From: Sphingomonas sp. BAUL-RG-20F-R05-02
GTDB lineage: Bacteria > Pseudomonadota > Alphaproteobacteria > Sphingomonadales > Sphingomonadaceae
Direction of reading: 5' to 3'
DNA: 64,000 bases
NCBI RefSeq assembly: GCF_022662305.1
Contig: NZ_JAKNQH010000002.1
Location: forward strand, 1 to 64,000
Part shown: piece by piece, positions 45,722 to 54,080 of the stretch
Numbering within the stretch: the stretch's first letter is position 1
Layout of the letters: every line of letters begins with the position of its first letter
Notes under the pieces: model-generated
The model's database searches: none
Told to the model about the DNA's origin: nothing
Seen by the model: the letters and a program-made list of their open reading frames with translations, nothing else
Position numbers and translations under genes: made by a program

Positions 45722-46741
45722 ATGGTGTGGAGCAGACGGGAAACCCTGGCGGGCGCGGCGGCACTGGCGCTGCTGCCGGGTGCCGCGAACGCCGCCGACA
45801 TGGCGAAGCCGCGCACGCGGCGCGGGCAACTCAGCAACCGGGCCGCCTCGAAGGAAGCGCGGACGCTCTATGCCTATCTGTGGTCGCAATATGGCAACCA
45901 CACACTGACCGGCCAGCAGGAGCAGGATTTCACCCCCGGCGGCGCGCGCCAGGAACTCGACTATATCGAGAAGACCACCGGCAAGCTGCCCGCGATCCTC
46001 GGGTTCGACTATATCGTGCCGAGCGATCAGGAACCGGTGAACGCGCGCGCGATCGCGTGGCACAAGACGGGCGGCATCGTCGCGCTGTGCTGGCACTGGG
46101 GCGCGCCCGATATCGGCACCGGCTATGAAAATTCAAAGAAGGATTTCGATGTCGCCAAAGCGTTGACGCCGGGCACGCGGCAGAACCAGTTGATGCGCGA
46201 ACAGATGGCGCATGTCGCGGATCTACTGACGGAATTGCGCGACCACCAAGTCCCGGTGCTGTGGCGCCCGTTCCACGAATTCAGCGGCACTTGGTTCTGG
46301 TGGGGAAAGCATGGCCCCGACGCGGTGAAGGCGTTGTGGCGGATGCAATATGATTATTTCACGCACACACGCGGGCTCAACAACCTGATCTGGGTGCTGG
46401 GCTGGGCCGGTCAGAACGTCGACCCCACCTATTATCCGGGGCGAGACTATATCGATATCGCCGGTGCGGACATCTACGTTCAGGATCATGGCAACCTCGC
46501 GCCGATGTTCGCGCAGGTGAAGGCGATCGTCGGCGGCACCGTGCCGATCTGCCTCCACGAGAACGGCCCGATCCCTGATCCCGCAACGCTGGGGCCTGAT
46601 GCCGATTGGCTGTGGTTCATGACGTGGCACACGCGCTGGCTGATGGACCCGTCGCAGAACACCGCCGAGCAGCTTCGTGCCTATTACAACTCTGAACGGT
46701 ATATCACGCGCGACGAACTGCCCCGCTCGCTCGCCGGCTGA
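45722..46741 (+). CDS. GH26 endo-beta-1,4-mannanase
   Basis: 339 residues from ATG 45722, with AAAAGGA eight bases upstream; the in-frame ATG at 45701 lacks a site. A twin-arginine-like signal is present (SRRETLAGAAALALLPGAANA). GH26 barrel with TLTGQQEQD, FDYIVPSDQ, ALCWHWGAP, the general acid/base Glu186 in WRPFHEFSG, the WFWWG segment and the nucleophile Glu280 in CLHENG. GH26 enzymes are mostly endo- or exo-mannanases, and this is the clearest statement of the locus substrate. It is the second gene after GH3 and ends against the convergent GH9 remnant. Confidence 0.94.
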   Translation: MVWSRRETLAGAAALALLPGAANAADMAKPRTRRGQLSNRAASKEARTLYAYLWSQYGNHTLTGQQEQDFTPGGARQELDYIEKTTGKLPAILGFDYIVPSDQEPVNARAIAWHKTGGIVALCWHWGAPDIGTGYENSKKDFDVAKALTPGTRQNQLMREQMAHVADLLTELRDHQVPVLWRPFHEFSGTWFWWGKHGPDAVKALWRMQYDYFTHTRGLNNLIWVLGWAGQNVDPTYYPGRDYIDIAGADIYVQDHGNLAPMFAQVKAIVGGTVPICLHENGPIPDPATLGPDADWLWFMTWHTRWLMDPSQNTAEQLRAYYNSERYITRDELPRSLAG

Positions 46742-46743
46742 CC

Positions 46744-48430
46744 CTAGCGCGCGCCGCCGTCCAGCCAGGTCGCGCCCCACAACCGCGGCACGTTCCAGTG
46801 GATCGCGACTTCGTTGTTGGCATAAGCGCGCCCGTCGTCGAGCCAGCAACGTTGCGGCGCGCAGCGGCCTTTCAGTGTCGCGAAGGTCGGATCGGCGAAC
46901 GCGGTCGCGTTGGGGCCGCCTCTCAGCACGCCGGGCGGCGGCCCGGGCAGACGCGGGTCGAACTGATGTGCCCAAAACCGGTGGTGTGGCCGCGTCATCA
47001 GATTCCAGCCGAAACCGGTGACGTAGCTGCGGTCGAGCGGGTTGCGGCCGAGCACGTAATCGGCGGCGTCGACCGCGGCGTCGCGGTAGCGGGTCTGGCC
47101 GGTGAAGCGCGCCGCCAGCGCCAGCACGACGGCCCGATTGAGGATACCCCGTTCGAGGCCCAGCCGTAGCTGACGCCGGCGAACGGCAGATGGTAGCCGG
47201 TCCGCGTCTCCTCCGCGACCAACGTTCGGCGAGCGTTACCAGTTTCGCGCGCGCCTAGTCGCGCTCCGGTGCCGGCACGCCGCTTGCCGTGGCGGGCGTG
47301 ATCGCCCCCAGCGCGGCGGTGCTGCCCCACCCCGCGGACCGGTAAGCGGCGATGCGTGCAGCGCCATGCCGTGCAGCGCGTCCGCCAGTTCGAGCCGGTG
47401 CGTGGTCGCGTAGAGTTCGGCGGTAGCCCAGTAGAATTCGTCGGCCAGATCGTCGTCGCCATAGCCGCCGCTACCGGGGAACGCCTGCGCGGCGAACACC
47501 TGCCGATTGCGCAGCGCCGCGCGGTAGGCATGCTCGGCGGCCATCAGGCAGCGGTGCGCGAAACCATCGTCCACACCCTTCCATATGCGTGCGCACTGCG
47601 CGGCCGTCGCGGCGAGGTTGAGCGTAGCGGCGGTGCTCGGCGGGTACAGCAGCCGCTCTTCGCGATCGTTGGCCGGAATCGTCGGCATGGCGGTCCAGTT
47701 GCGGTCGGCGACCTTGCGATGCGCCATGCCGCCGGCATTGATCGTCGTCAGCCGCACTGGGCCGGTTGCCGACTGACGACCGGCCGGCAGTGCGAGCCGC
47801 GCGCCGTCCGACACCTGCATTTCGAGCAGGAAGCGCATCTCCCATCGCGCCCCGTCAAGCAGATCGTTGATGCCGTTCCCTGCCTCGGGCAGCGCTGCAC
47901 TGCCATCCGGGAAGGGATGCGGGATATTTGCCTCGTAGAGGTTTTGGAGTGTCCAGAGCGCGACCCCGCCGTTGACGACATATTTGCCCTGATCGCCCGC
48001 GTCGTACCAGCCGCCGGTGACGTCGAGCGTGTAGGCGCCGCCGGGCCAGACCGTGCCGCATTGGTCCGCGCCCCTGCGCCGCAGGCGTCAGCGGGTGGGA
48101 CACGCCGGCACCGACAACGAACGGATGGCTGACGACACCGCCGACATCGAGCCGGTAGCGGCCCGGCACCCGTACTGTCGATAGGTCGATCTGGTGGACA
48201 TGGTCGCCGGAGGCGGCGTCGTCACCGGAAATGTGTATCATGCCGCTCGCCGCGACCTGCCCGGCCTCGTTCAGCATGCACCACGATAGCGGACGCGCGG
48301 CCGCATCGGTGAGGATCGCACGCTTGGCGGTGTCGGGCAGGAAGCCGATCTAATTGAGGTGCACGCCGTCCTGCGCAGCCGAGACGGCCGCACCGGTCAG
48401 CAGCAGGGCAAGCGCGATATGGCGGATTAA
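46744..48430 (-). pseudogene. GH9 endoglucanase/glucosidase, heavily decayed
   Basis: All parts of a GH9 protein are present but broken. A signal-like segment (RHIALALLLTGAAVSA) lacks a visible start codon. There is an amber stop at 48350-48352 where LHLNQIGF-like sequence would have Gln. Then the N-terminal Ig domain (VPGRYRLDVGGVVSHPF), a frameshift near 48070, the barrel segment with [11 protein letters not shown] and [18 protein letters not shown], a frameshift near 47345, a stop near 47257, shifts near 47220 and 47145, and the conserved end DYVLGRNPLDRSYVTGFG, PHHRF, YANNEVAIHWN. At least four frameshifts and two stops mean it is dead. It was the second gene after GH27. Confidence 0.9.
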
Positions 48431-48434
48431 ACGG

Positions 48435-49682
48435 TCAGTTTCCCAGCGTCATCATCACGACGTCGTGTGACGGCACGCTGGCGGTGTAGCGTCCGGTGAC
48501 TGCGGGCACATCCTTATGTGCCCACACATCGCGCATCTTCAGCTTTAACGAAGCGGGGTACCCCAGCATCGCCCAGTCGACCGCGATCGGAGTAGCGGCC
48601 GCCCCCCGGTTCCACAGCAACACCGCGCGCCCGCCGTTCGCAAGTGGCTTCATCCAGACTTCGCGGTCGCCGTCCGTCCAGATGCGGTGCCCCTGGATGC
48701 CGGCCGGATCCTGATCGATGGCGATAACGTCGCGGTTGAGCAGGATCGCCCGCGTCGCCGCGGTCATGCTGGCGACGTCGTTGCCCGCGATCAGCGGCGC
48801 CGCCATCATCGCCCACAGTGCGAAATGGCTGCGATATTCGGCATCGGTCATGCCGCCATTGCCGACCTCGAGCATGTCCGGGTCATTCCAGTGTCCGGGA
48901 CCGGCGTAGGGCCACAGCGGCTCGTTCCGGTCGACGATCGTGCTTATGCCGAGGCTGTAGCCATGCTTGCCGACCCACTTGTCGGTGATGTCGCCCGTCG
49001 TGCGCCACAGGTTGCCGATCTTCTCCGCCCACAGCCACGGTTTAGCCGTCCCCCATTCGCACATTGAGAACACGATCGGCCGCCCGCTCGCTCTCAGCGC
49101 ATCCGCCATCAGCGCATAGGCTTCCTCGGCATTGCGGCTGCCGGTCGAGCACCAATCGTACTTTAGGTAATCGACCCCCCAGCGGCCATATTGCAGCGCG
49201 TCCTGATATTCATGGCCGTGGCTGCCGGGCCGGCCGCCGCAGGTCTTCGTGCCGGCATCGGAATAGATGCCGAACAGCAGTCCCTTGCCGTGGACGTAAT
49301 CCGCCAGCGCCTTAATGCCGCTAGGAAAACGAACCTTGTCTGCAGTGATGAAACCGTTTTCGTCGCGCGGACCTTGCCAGCAATCGTCGATCACGACGTA
49401 GCGATAGCCGGCATCTTTCATGCCGTTCGAAGCGATCGCGTCGACGGTGTCGCGGATGACCTTCTCGTTGACGTTGCAGGCGAACTTATTCCAGCTATTC
49501 CACCCCATCGGCGGCGTCTGCGCGAGGCCGTTGGCGGTACGATGCGGGTCCCGCGACGCCGGCAGCGTGTTGGGATCGGGATCGAGAACGTCCTGCGCGG
49601 CCGCCGGCGCAATCGCGCCGAGACCAAGCGAAGCGGTGAGAAGCGCGATCAGCAAGGACCGCGGCGAAATGATGTGTCTCAT
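48435..49682 (-). CDS. GH27 alpha-galactosidase, secreted
   Basis: 415 residues from ATG 49682 (signal peptide LLIALLTASLGLGAIAPAAAQ); the frame opens at 49772. GH27 signatures: TPPMGWNSWNKFACN, YVVIDDCWQ, GIYSDAGTKTC, nucleophile Asp176 in VDYLKYDWCS, acid/base Asp231 in LWRTTGDITD, and WNDPDMLEVG. It removes alpha-1,6-galactose side chains, which with the GH26 mannanase points to galactomannan. The intact gene ends a few bases before the GH9 pseudogene. A perfect palindrome overlaps its translation start region. Confidence 0.95.
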   Translation of the reverse strand: MRHIISPRSLLIALLTASLGLGAIAPAAAQDVLDPDPNTLPASRDPHRTANGLAQTPPMGWNSWNKFACNVNEKVIRDTVDAIASNGMKDAGYRYVVIDDCWQGPRDENGFITADKVRFPSGIKALADYVHGKGLLFGIYSDAGTKTCGGRPGSHGHEYQDALQYGRWGVDYLKYDWCSTGSRNAEEAYALMADALRASGRPIVFSMCEWGTAKPWLWAEKIGNLWRTTGDITDKWVGKHGYSLGISTIVDRNEPLWPYAGPGHWNDPDMLEVGNGGMTDAEYRSHFALWAMMAAPLIAGNDVASMTAATRAILLNRDVIAIDQDPAGIQGHRIWTDGDREVWMKPLANGGRAVLLWNRGAAATPIAVDWAMLGYPASLKLKMRDVWAHKDVPAVTGRYTASVPSHDVVMMTLGN

Positions 49683-49685
49683 GGT

Positions 49686-49697
49686 AAATCGCGATTT
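49686..49697. promoter_or_regulatory. perfect 12-base palindrome at the GH27 translation start
   Basis: AAATCGCGATTT, three bases upstream of the GH27 ATG (minus strand), where the ribosome binding site would be. No good Shine-Dalgarno is otherwise visible. It may be an operator or a translation-limiting RNA hairpin. Confidence 0.4.
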
Positions 49698-49823
49698 CTC
49701 GTTGATGCGACGGCCTTGTGACATGCCGCGAAGCGTAAGGCACGTTGTATCTGTCGAGCCGGCGTGGACCAATCGTCAGCATGCCCTGATAGGCTCCGCC
49801 GGTAGCGGGAGACTGTGGCGTTG

Positions 49824-50036
49824 ATGCGGACGATGGGCAGCACGCTTTCGGACCGACTGGTGGTCTGAGGCTTTGCGCTCGGCTGCGTCGCGGTGACCGC
49901 GGGCGTGGTCGCGCATCTGCCGGTGTTCATGATGGCGCGGGCAATGCACTACCATATGGCGCCGTGAAGATGGACCACGTCATGCTCGTGGGCATCGCGC
50001 TGATCGTCGTCGGTACTCTCATTCGATGTCAGCTTT
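49824..50036 (+). pseudogene. MFS transporter, N-terminal remnant
   Basis: From ATG 49824 the frame reads MRTMGSTLSDRLVV, a TGA (probably a former Trp), then GFALGCVAVTAGVVAHLPVF and ARAMHYHMAP. A frameshift near 49962 follows, then KMDHVMLVGIALIVVGTLI. This looks like the first helix and following loop of a sugar-type major facilitator. The rest is missing: the sequence stops resembling a transporter about 20 bases before the dispersed repeat at 50058. A transporter would suit the end of a saccharide locus. Confidence 0.6.
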
Positions 50037-50057
50037 CCACTCCGAAGCGAATAATGT

Positions 50058-50110
50058 GTCGCAAAGGCGGGATATACGAGACGCTCGAAACTCAGGAGTG
50101 GTGCGACACC
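50058..50110. repeat. dispersed repeat, copy 2
   Basis: Similar to 17333-17385 (shared blocks GTCGCA, AAGGCGGGA, TACGAGACGCTC, GACACC). It begins just after the MFS remnant ends, so it may mark a deletion or insertion point. Confidence 0.65.
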
Positions 50111-50686
50111 CGACCTGAACGAGCGGCAGCTAAGCCTCTGCCGATCTCCAAACCAGCCATTCCGGTTTCCACCAGCTTCTCCTTGACGGATGGCAATTAG
50201 CGGGCTCATATCTTCATACACATGGGTACAGGCCGTGTGTACAAACGGATGGGTAAGCAGCCCACGAAACCGCAGAATTACGTGCTTCTCACGCTGGACC
50301 AACGCCTCCCGTAGGGGTCACCACTAGTTGTTTTTAAACAACATAGATGGTGGAAGCGGCGCAAAGACTCACATGTTGGTCTCGCGCGTTCAAACGCCAT
50401 AAATCCGCCAGATCAACGGGATTGATACGCCGATCGCCGGCGCACCGCCGGATCGCCTGACGTTCAGGTGCGTCGATGAGGCGGACATCCTTCGAGCCTA
50501 GACGACCTGATAATCGTATTCGACAGCCCTCACCTGAGCCATTCAGGCTAGAACCAGCCGCCGCTTTAGCGCGTGCACCATGCCAGTTCAGACAGCCGCC
50601 GACCATTACATCGATTTAATCCCGGTCACAGGCTCAGTTGAACCTCGCGGCGCAGAAAGGACCTACGCTAATTCTATCGGGATCAC
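50111..50686. other. intergenic stretch without a convincing gene
   Basis: It contains only short frames. A minus-strand frame at 50334-50606 has some protein-like sequence but no motif I recognise and no clear ribosome site. The upstream region of the HtrA-type gene is at its right end. Confidence 0.5.
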
Positions 50687-51883
50687 ATGATGCAATCGCA
50701 CAAAGGTTTCAAACGACCGTCGAAGTTGGCGGCGCTGCTGCTGGCGGGTGGTGCGGCGATCGGCGCCACGGGCGCCTTAGCGCTTGGCGACAGCGACGTC
50801 AGTCGTGCCGTGGTCGCCCCGGCGGTCGCGCACGTGGGTTCCGGCCAACCCCACGCCCTTGCCGATATGGTTCAGGCCGTCGGGCCGAGCGTCGTGCAGA
50901 TCAAGGTGATGAAACATGCCGAAGCTCAGCGCATGGCGATGCCACTCGGCGACAATGACGGAGAGGGGTCAGACGGCTCCATGCAGGATCAACTGCGCCG
51001 CTTCTTCGGACCTCAGTTCGGGGCGGGCGACGGTACGCCTCAACAAGCGCCGCTCCAAGGAGCGCTCGGGTCTGGCTTCATCATCGATCGCTCCGGTATT
51101 GTACTCACGAACAATCATGTCGTCGACGGTGCGACACAAGTGAAGGTGCAACTGAGCGACGGACGCGAGTTTGATGGGACGGTTCTAGGAACCGACCCCA
51201 AAACGGACGTCGCTGTGGTGAAAATCCACGGTACCGGCAATTTCCAGCCAGTCGAATGGGGAGACAGTGGTCACATCCGCGTCGGCGACAGCGTGTTCGC
51301 TGTCGGCAGCCCCTTCGGGTTAGGCAACACGGTGACCGCTGGCATCGTCTCTGCACGTGGCCGCGACATTGGTGAGGGCCCGTACGATGACTTCCTGCAG
51401 GTCGATGCGGCGATCAATTCAGGGAATTCCGGGGGGCCGCTGTTCGATGGCGATGGTCGGGTCATCGGTATGAACACCGCCATCTTCTCACCCTCGGGAG
51501 GCAATGTAGGCATCGGCTTCGCGATCCCCGAAGCCATGGTCAAACGCGTTTCCGACCAGATCATCGCGCATGGTAGCGTGTCACGCGGACACATTGGCGT
51601 AGCGCTGCAGACCGTGACGCCAGATATAGCCGATGCCATGGGCATGAAGAACACCGACGGTGCGCTCGTCGCCAGCGTCGATGTCGACAGTCCGGCCTTC
51701 TTCTCCGGGGTCAAGCAGGGAGATGTCGTGCGTACGTTCGCAGGACATCAGGTTAAAGACAGTCGAACGCTATCGCGCATGGTCGCCGATGCAAGAGCAG
51801 GCTCAAGCGTACCGGTGACGGTGCTACGCGACGGCCGACAATTTTCGCTAAACCTTCGCATCGGAGGTGACCACAACGCTTAG
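50687..51883 (+). CDS. HtrA/Deg-type periplasmic serine protease with one PDZ domain
   Basis: 398 residues with an N-terminal signal or anchor (KLAALLLAGGAAIGATGALAL). Trypsin-like domain with His144 (LTNNHVVDG), Asp174 (DPKTDVAVV) and Ser248 (NSGNSGGPL). A Gln/Gly-rich LA-loop lies near residues 85-125. A single PDZ domain occupies about 295-395 (RGHIGVALQ, GALVASVDVDSPAF). DegP has two PDZ domains; one PDZ is the DegS-like arrangement, though DegS is membrane-anchored. It degrades or senses misfolded envelope proteins. A response regulator and histidine kinase follow 77 bases downstream, suggesting an envelope-stress unit. ATGs at 50687 and 50690 are both possible. Confidence 0.93.
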   Translation: MMQSHKGFKRPSKLAALLLAGGAAIGATGALALGDSDVSRAVVAPAVAHVGSGQPHALADMVQAVGPSVVQIKVMKHAEAQRMAMPLGDNDGEGSDGSMQDQLRRFFGPQFGAGDGTPQQAPLQGALGSGFIIDRSGIVLTNNHVVDGATQVKVQLSDGREFDGTVLGTDPKTDVAVVKIHGTGNFQPVEWGDSGHIRVGDSVFAVGSPFGLGNTVTAGIVSARGRDIGEGPYDDFLQVDAAINSGNSGGPLFDGDGRVIGMNTAIFSPSGGNVGIGFAIPEAMVKRVSDQIIAHGSVSRGHIGVALQTVTPDIADAMGMKNTDGALVASVDVDSPAFFSGVKQGDVVRTFAGHQVKDSRTLSRMVADARAGSSVPVTVLRDGRQFSLNLRIGGDHNA

Positions 51884-51960
51884 ACTGGCACTTCGGTCGG
51901 AACCGGCGGGATCGCCGGGCGTCCCCTTCCCTGCTACGGGTCGGTCGCAGAGGGCGCGCG

Positions 51961-52638
51961 ATGAAGCTGCTGTTGGTTGAGGACGATGCGCAGACCGCCA
52001 GCTACGTGCGGCACGGGCTGATGGAACTCGGTCATAGCTGCGACACCGCGCTTGATGGCGTCGGGGGCCTGACGGCGGTGCTGACGCACGACTATGATGC
52101 GCTGATCCTCGATCGAAACCTCCCGAAGCTCGACGGGCTCGCTGTACTGCAGGCAATGCGTGCGCAGGGAAACCGCACGCCGGTGCTGCTCCTGTCAGCT
52201 TTGGGAGAGGTCGGTGATCGCGTGGCTGGTCTGCGAGCGGGCGGAGATGATTATCTGCCCAAGCCGTTCTCCTTTCAGGAACTGATCGCACGCCTGGAGG
52301 CGATCGTCAGGCGCCGCAGCGAACATCCCCCGCCTGCCTCGCGGCGCCAGATCGGTAGTCTCACGCTGGATCTGCTTGGCCGGTCCGCGCGTCGTGGCGG
52401 CCGGCCGATCGAGCTGCTCAACAAGGAATTCCAGCTGCTCGAGTATCTGATGCGCCACGCCGGTCAGGTCGTCACAAGGACTATGTTGCTTGAAGCAATC
52501 TGGGATTACGACTTCAATCCGGGCACAAATGTCATCGACGTGCACATCAGCCGCCTGCGCGCGAAGATCGACGGCGAAGGCGAAACTCCGATGGTCCGAA
52601 CGGTCCGCGGCGCGGGTTACCGGCTAGATGCCGCCTAA
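51961..52638 (+). CDS. OmpR-family response regulator
   Basis: 225 residues. Receiver domain with acidic pocket VEDDA, phospho-acceptor Asp51 in LILDRNLPKLDG, and the conserved Lys in YLPKPFSFQEL; then a winged-helix domain (LLNKEFQLLEYLMRHAGQVVTR, IDVHISRLRAKID, VRTVRGAGYRL). GAGGG lies about six bases before the ATG. It overlaps the histidine kinase gene by 11 bases, so the two are a cognate pair. Candidate targets are the upstream protease and other envelope genes (inference). Confidence 0.95.
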   Translation: MKLLLVEDDAQTASYVRHGLMELGHSCDTALDGVGGLTAVLTHDYDALILDRNLPKLDGLAVLQAMRAQGNRTPVLLLSALGEVGDRVAGLRAGGDDYLPKPFSFQELIARLEAIVRRRSEHPPPASRRQIGSLTLDLLGRSARRGGRPIELLNKEFQLLEYLMRHAGQVVTRTMLLEAIWDYDFNPGTNVIDVHISRLRAKIDGEGETPMVRTVRGAGYRLDAA

Positions 52639-54010
52639 GCGCCGCCATACCCGAAGCGCGGCCTGGCGCGGCGCCTTGTGGATCACCCTGATCGCGCTCA
52701 TTTCGACTGGTGTCGCCCTGACGCTACAGTACATCCAGACCGCCCGCACCTTTGAGGCTCAACGGCGGGCGGTCGTCGATGACGAAATGGCCGGCCTCAT
52801 TGATCGTTACCGTAGCGAGGGCATGAACGGCGTCGCACAGGCCATCGAGCGACAACAGGCGGTGCCGCGCATTCACGAGTTCTTCTACCTTCTGGCTCTA
52901 CCCGATGGCACGCCGATCGCAGGCAATCTTGCAAGCTGGCCGGCTGAGATCACCGACACCGGCTTCCGAAGTTTCGAAACCAGCGTTGCCAACACGCGCG
53001 GCGAAAGCAGCCGGCGCTGGGTAGAAGCGCGTGCGGTGTTACTCGATGGCGGCGACCGTTTGCTGGTCGGCGATTTCGCGGACGAACGTGCGACCCTGCG
53101 ACAGCGCTATCTTTCCGCGCTGTCGTGGTCGTTGCTCGCGACGGGCGCCCTCGGCCTCCTGCTTGGCTGGTGGCATAGTCGTCGCGGTCTTGCCTTCGTG
53201 CGGGTGGTATCGGATGCGGGAGAGCGCTTCCTCTCGGGCCAGCTCGCTGAGCGCCTGCCCGTGTCACCGCGTGGTGACGAATATGACCGGCTGGCCGAGA
53301 CGATCAACCGCACCTTTGGTGAGGTCGAAAGGCTGGTAGGGTCGCTCCGCGCCGCGACCGACGGTATGGCGCATGATTTGAAGACCCCTCTTACCCGTAT
53401 TCGAACGAGGCTGGAGCTCGCCGACATGCAGGCAGACGCGGGATCGGCCCAGCGTGATATCCTTGAAGAGACGCGGCATGATCTTGACGGCATCCTGCAC
53501 CTGATCGACGACATGTTAAGTCTAAGTCGCGCCGAGGCCACACCCGCTTCAACCTTCGTATCACTGCAGCTCGACGCGATCCTTCGCGAGCTCGTCGAAA
53601 TCTACCAGCCGCTGGCAGAGGAAAAGGGCATAGCGCTCGAAGCAGAACTGACGACGGCGCTGGTGCTCGGGTCACGCTCGCTGCTTGGGCGGTTGGGAGC
53701 AAATCTTCTCGACAATGCGATGAAGTACACGTGCGCCGGCGGTATCATCAGGGTAGAGCTGGCGGTGCAGCAAGGACGTACCGTGCTGATCGTCGCCGAT
53801 AATGGGCCAGGCATCGACCCTGATTACCGACAGGAAGTGCTCGGTCGGTTTCGCCGGCTCGACGATAGCCGAACCACGCCTGGAAGCGGCCTCGGTCTTA
53901 GTATCGTAGATGTCGTCTCGCACGTGCATGGCGCAACGTTGCACCTGCTCGACAATCGGCCGGGCCTGCGTGTGGAAGTGCGGTTCCCCGAGGTACGTTC
54001 GACGCCCTGA
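52628..54010 (+). CDS. sensor histidine kinase
   Basis: 460 residues. The first membrane helix is near 15-35 (ALWITLIALISTGVALTL), followed by a periplasmic sensor of about 130 residues and a second helix near 165-180 (SLLATGALGLLLGWW). A HAMP domain follows (LAERLPVSPRGDEYDRLAETINRTF), then phospho-acceptor His249 in MAHDLKTPLTR, N-box NLLDNAMKYT, and ATP lid DNGPG with GSGLGLSI. It is an EnvZ/QseC-type membrane kinase. The periplasmic part has no recognised ligand domain. It converges on the DUF4396 gene. Confidence 0.95.
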   Translation: MPPKRRHTRSAAWRGALWITLIALISTGVALTLQYIQTARTFEAQRRAVVDDEMAGLIDRYRSEGMNGVAQAIERQQAVPRIHEFFYLLALPDGTPIAGNLASWPAEITDTGFRSFETSVANTRGESSRRWVEARAVLLDGGDRLLVGDFADERATLRQRYLSALSWSLLATGALGLLLGWWHSRRGLAFVRVVSDAGERFLSGQLAERLPVSPRGDEYDRLAETINRTFGEVERLVGSLRAATDGMAHDLKTPLTRIRTRLELADMQADAGSAQRDILEETRHDLDGILHLIDDMLSLSRAEATPASTFVSLQLDAILRELVEIYQPLAEEKGIALEAELTTALVLGSRSLLGRLGANLLDNAMKYTCAGGIIRVELAVQQGRTVLIVADNGPGIDPDYRQEVLGRFRRLDDSRTTPGSGLGLSIVDVVSHVHGATLHLLDNRPGLRVEVRFPEVRSTP

Positions 54011-54080
54011 CCTGCCGTTGCCGCCGCCACGCGCTGGGCTTGCGCATCGCGTTGACCCGTCGCGGTCGACCGGTCACTGC

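Noticed and set aside
49949..50302. A 117-codon minus-strand gene
   Set aside because: It runs through the dispersed repeat and the MFS remnant, and its protein has no recognisable features.
50334..50606. A 90-codon minus-strand gene
   Set aside because: No ribosome site, no family resemblance beyond a vague IDAPE stretch, and poor codon pattern.
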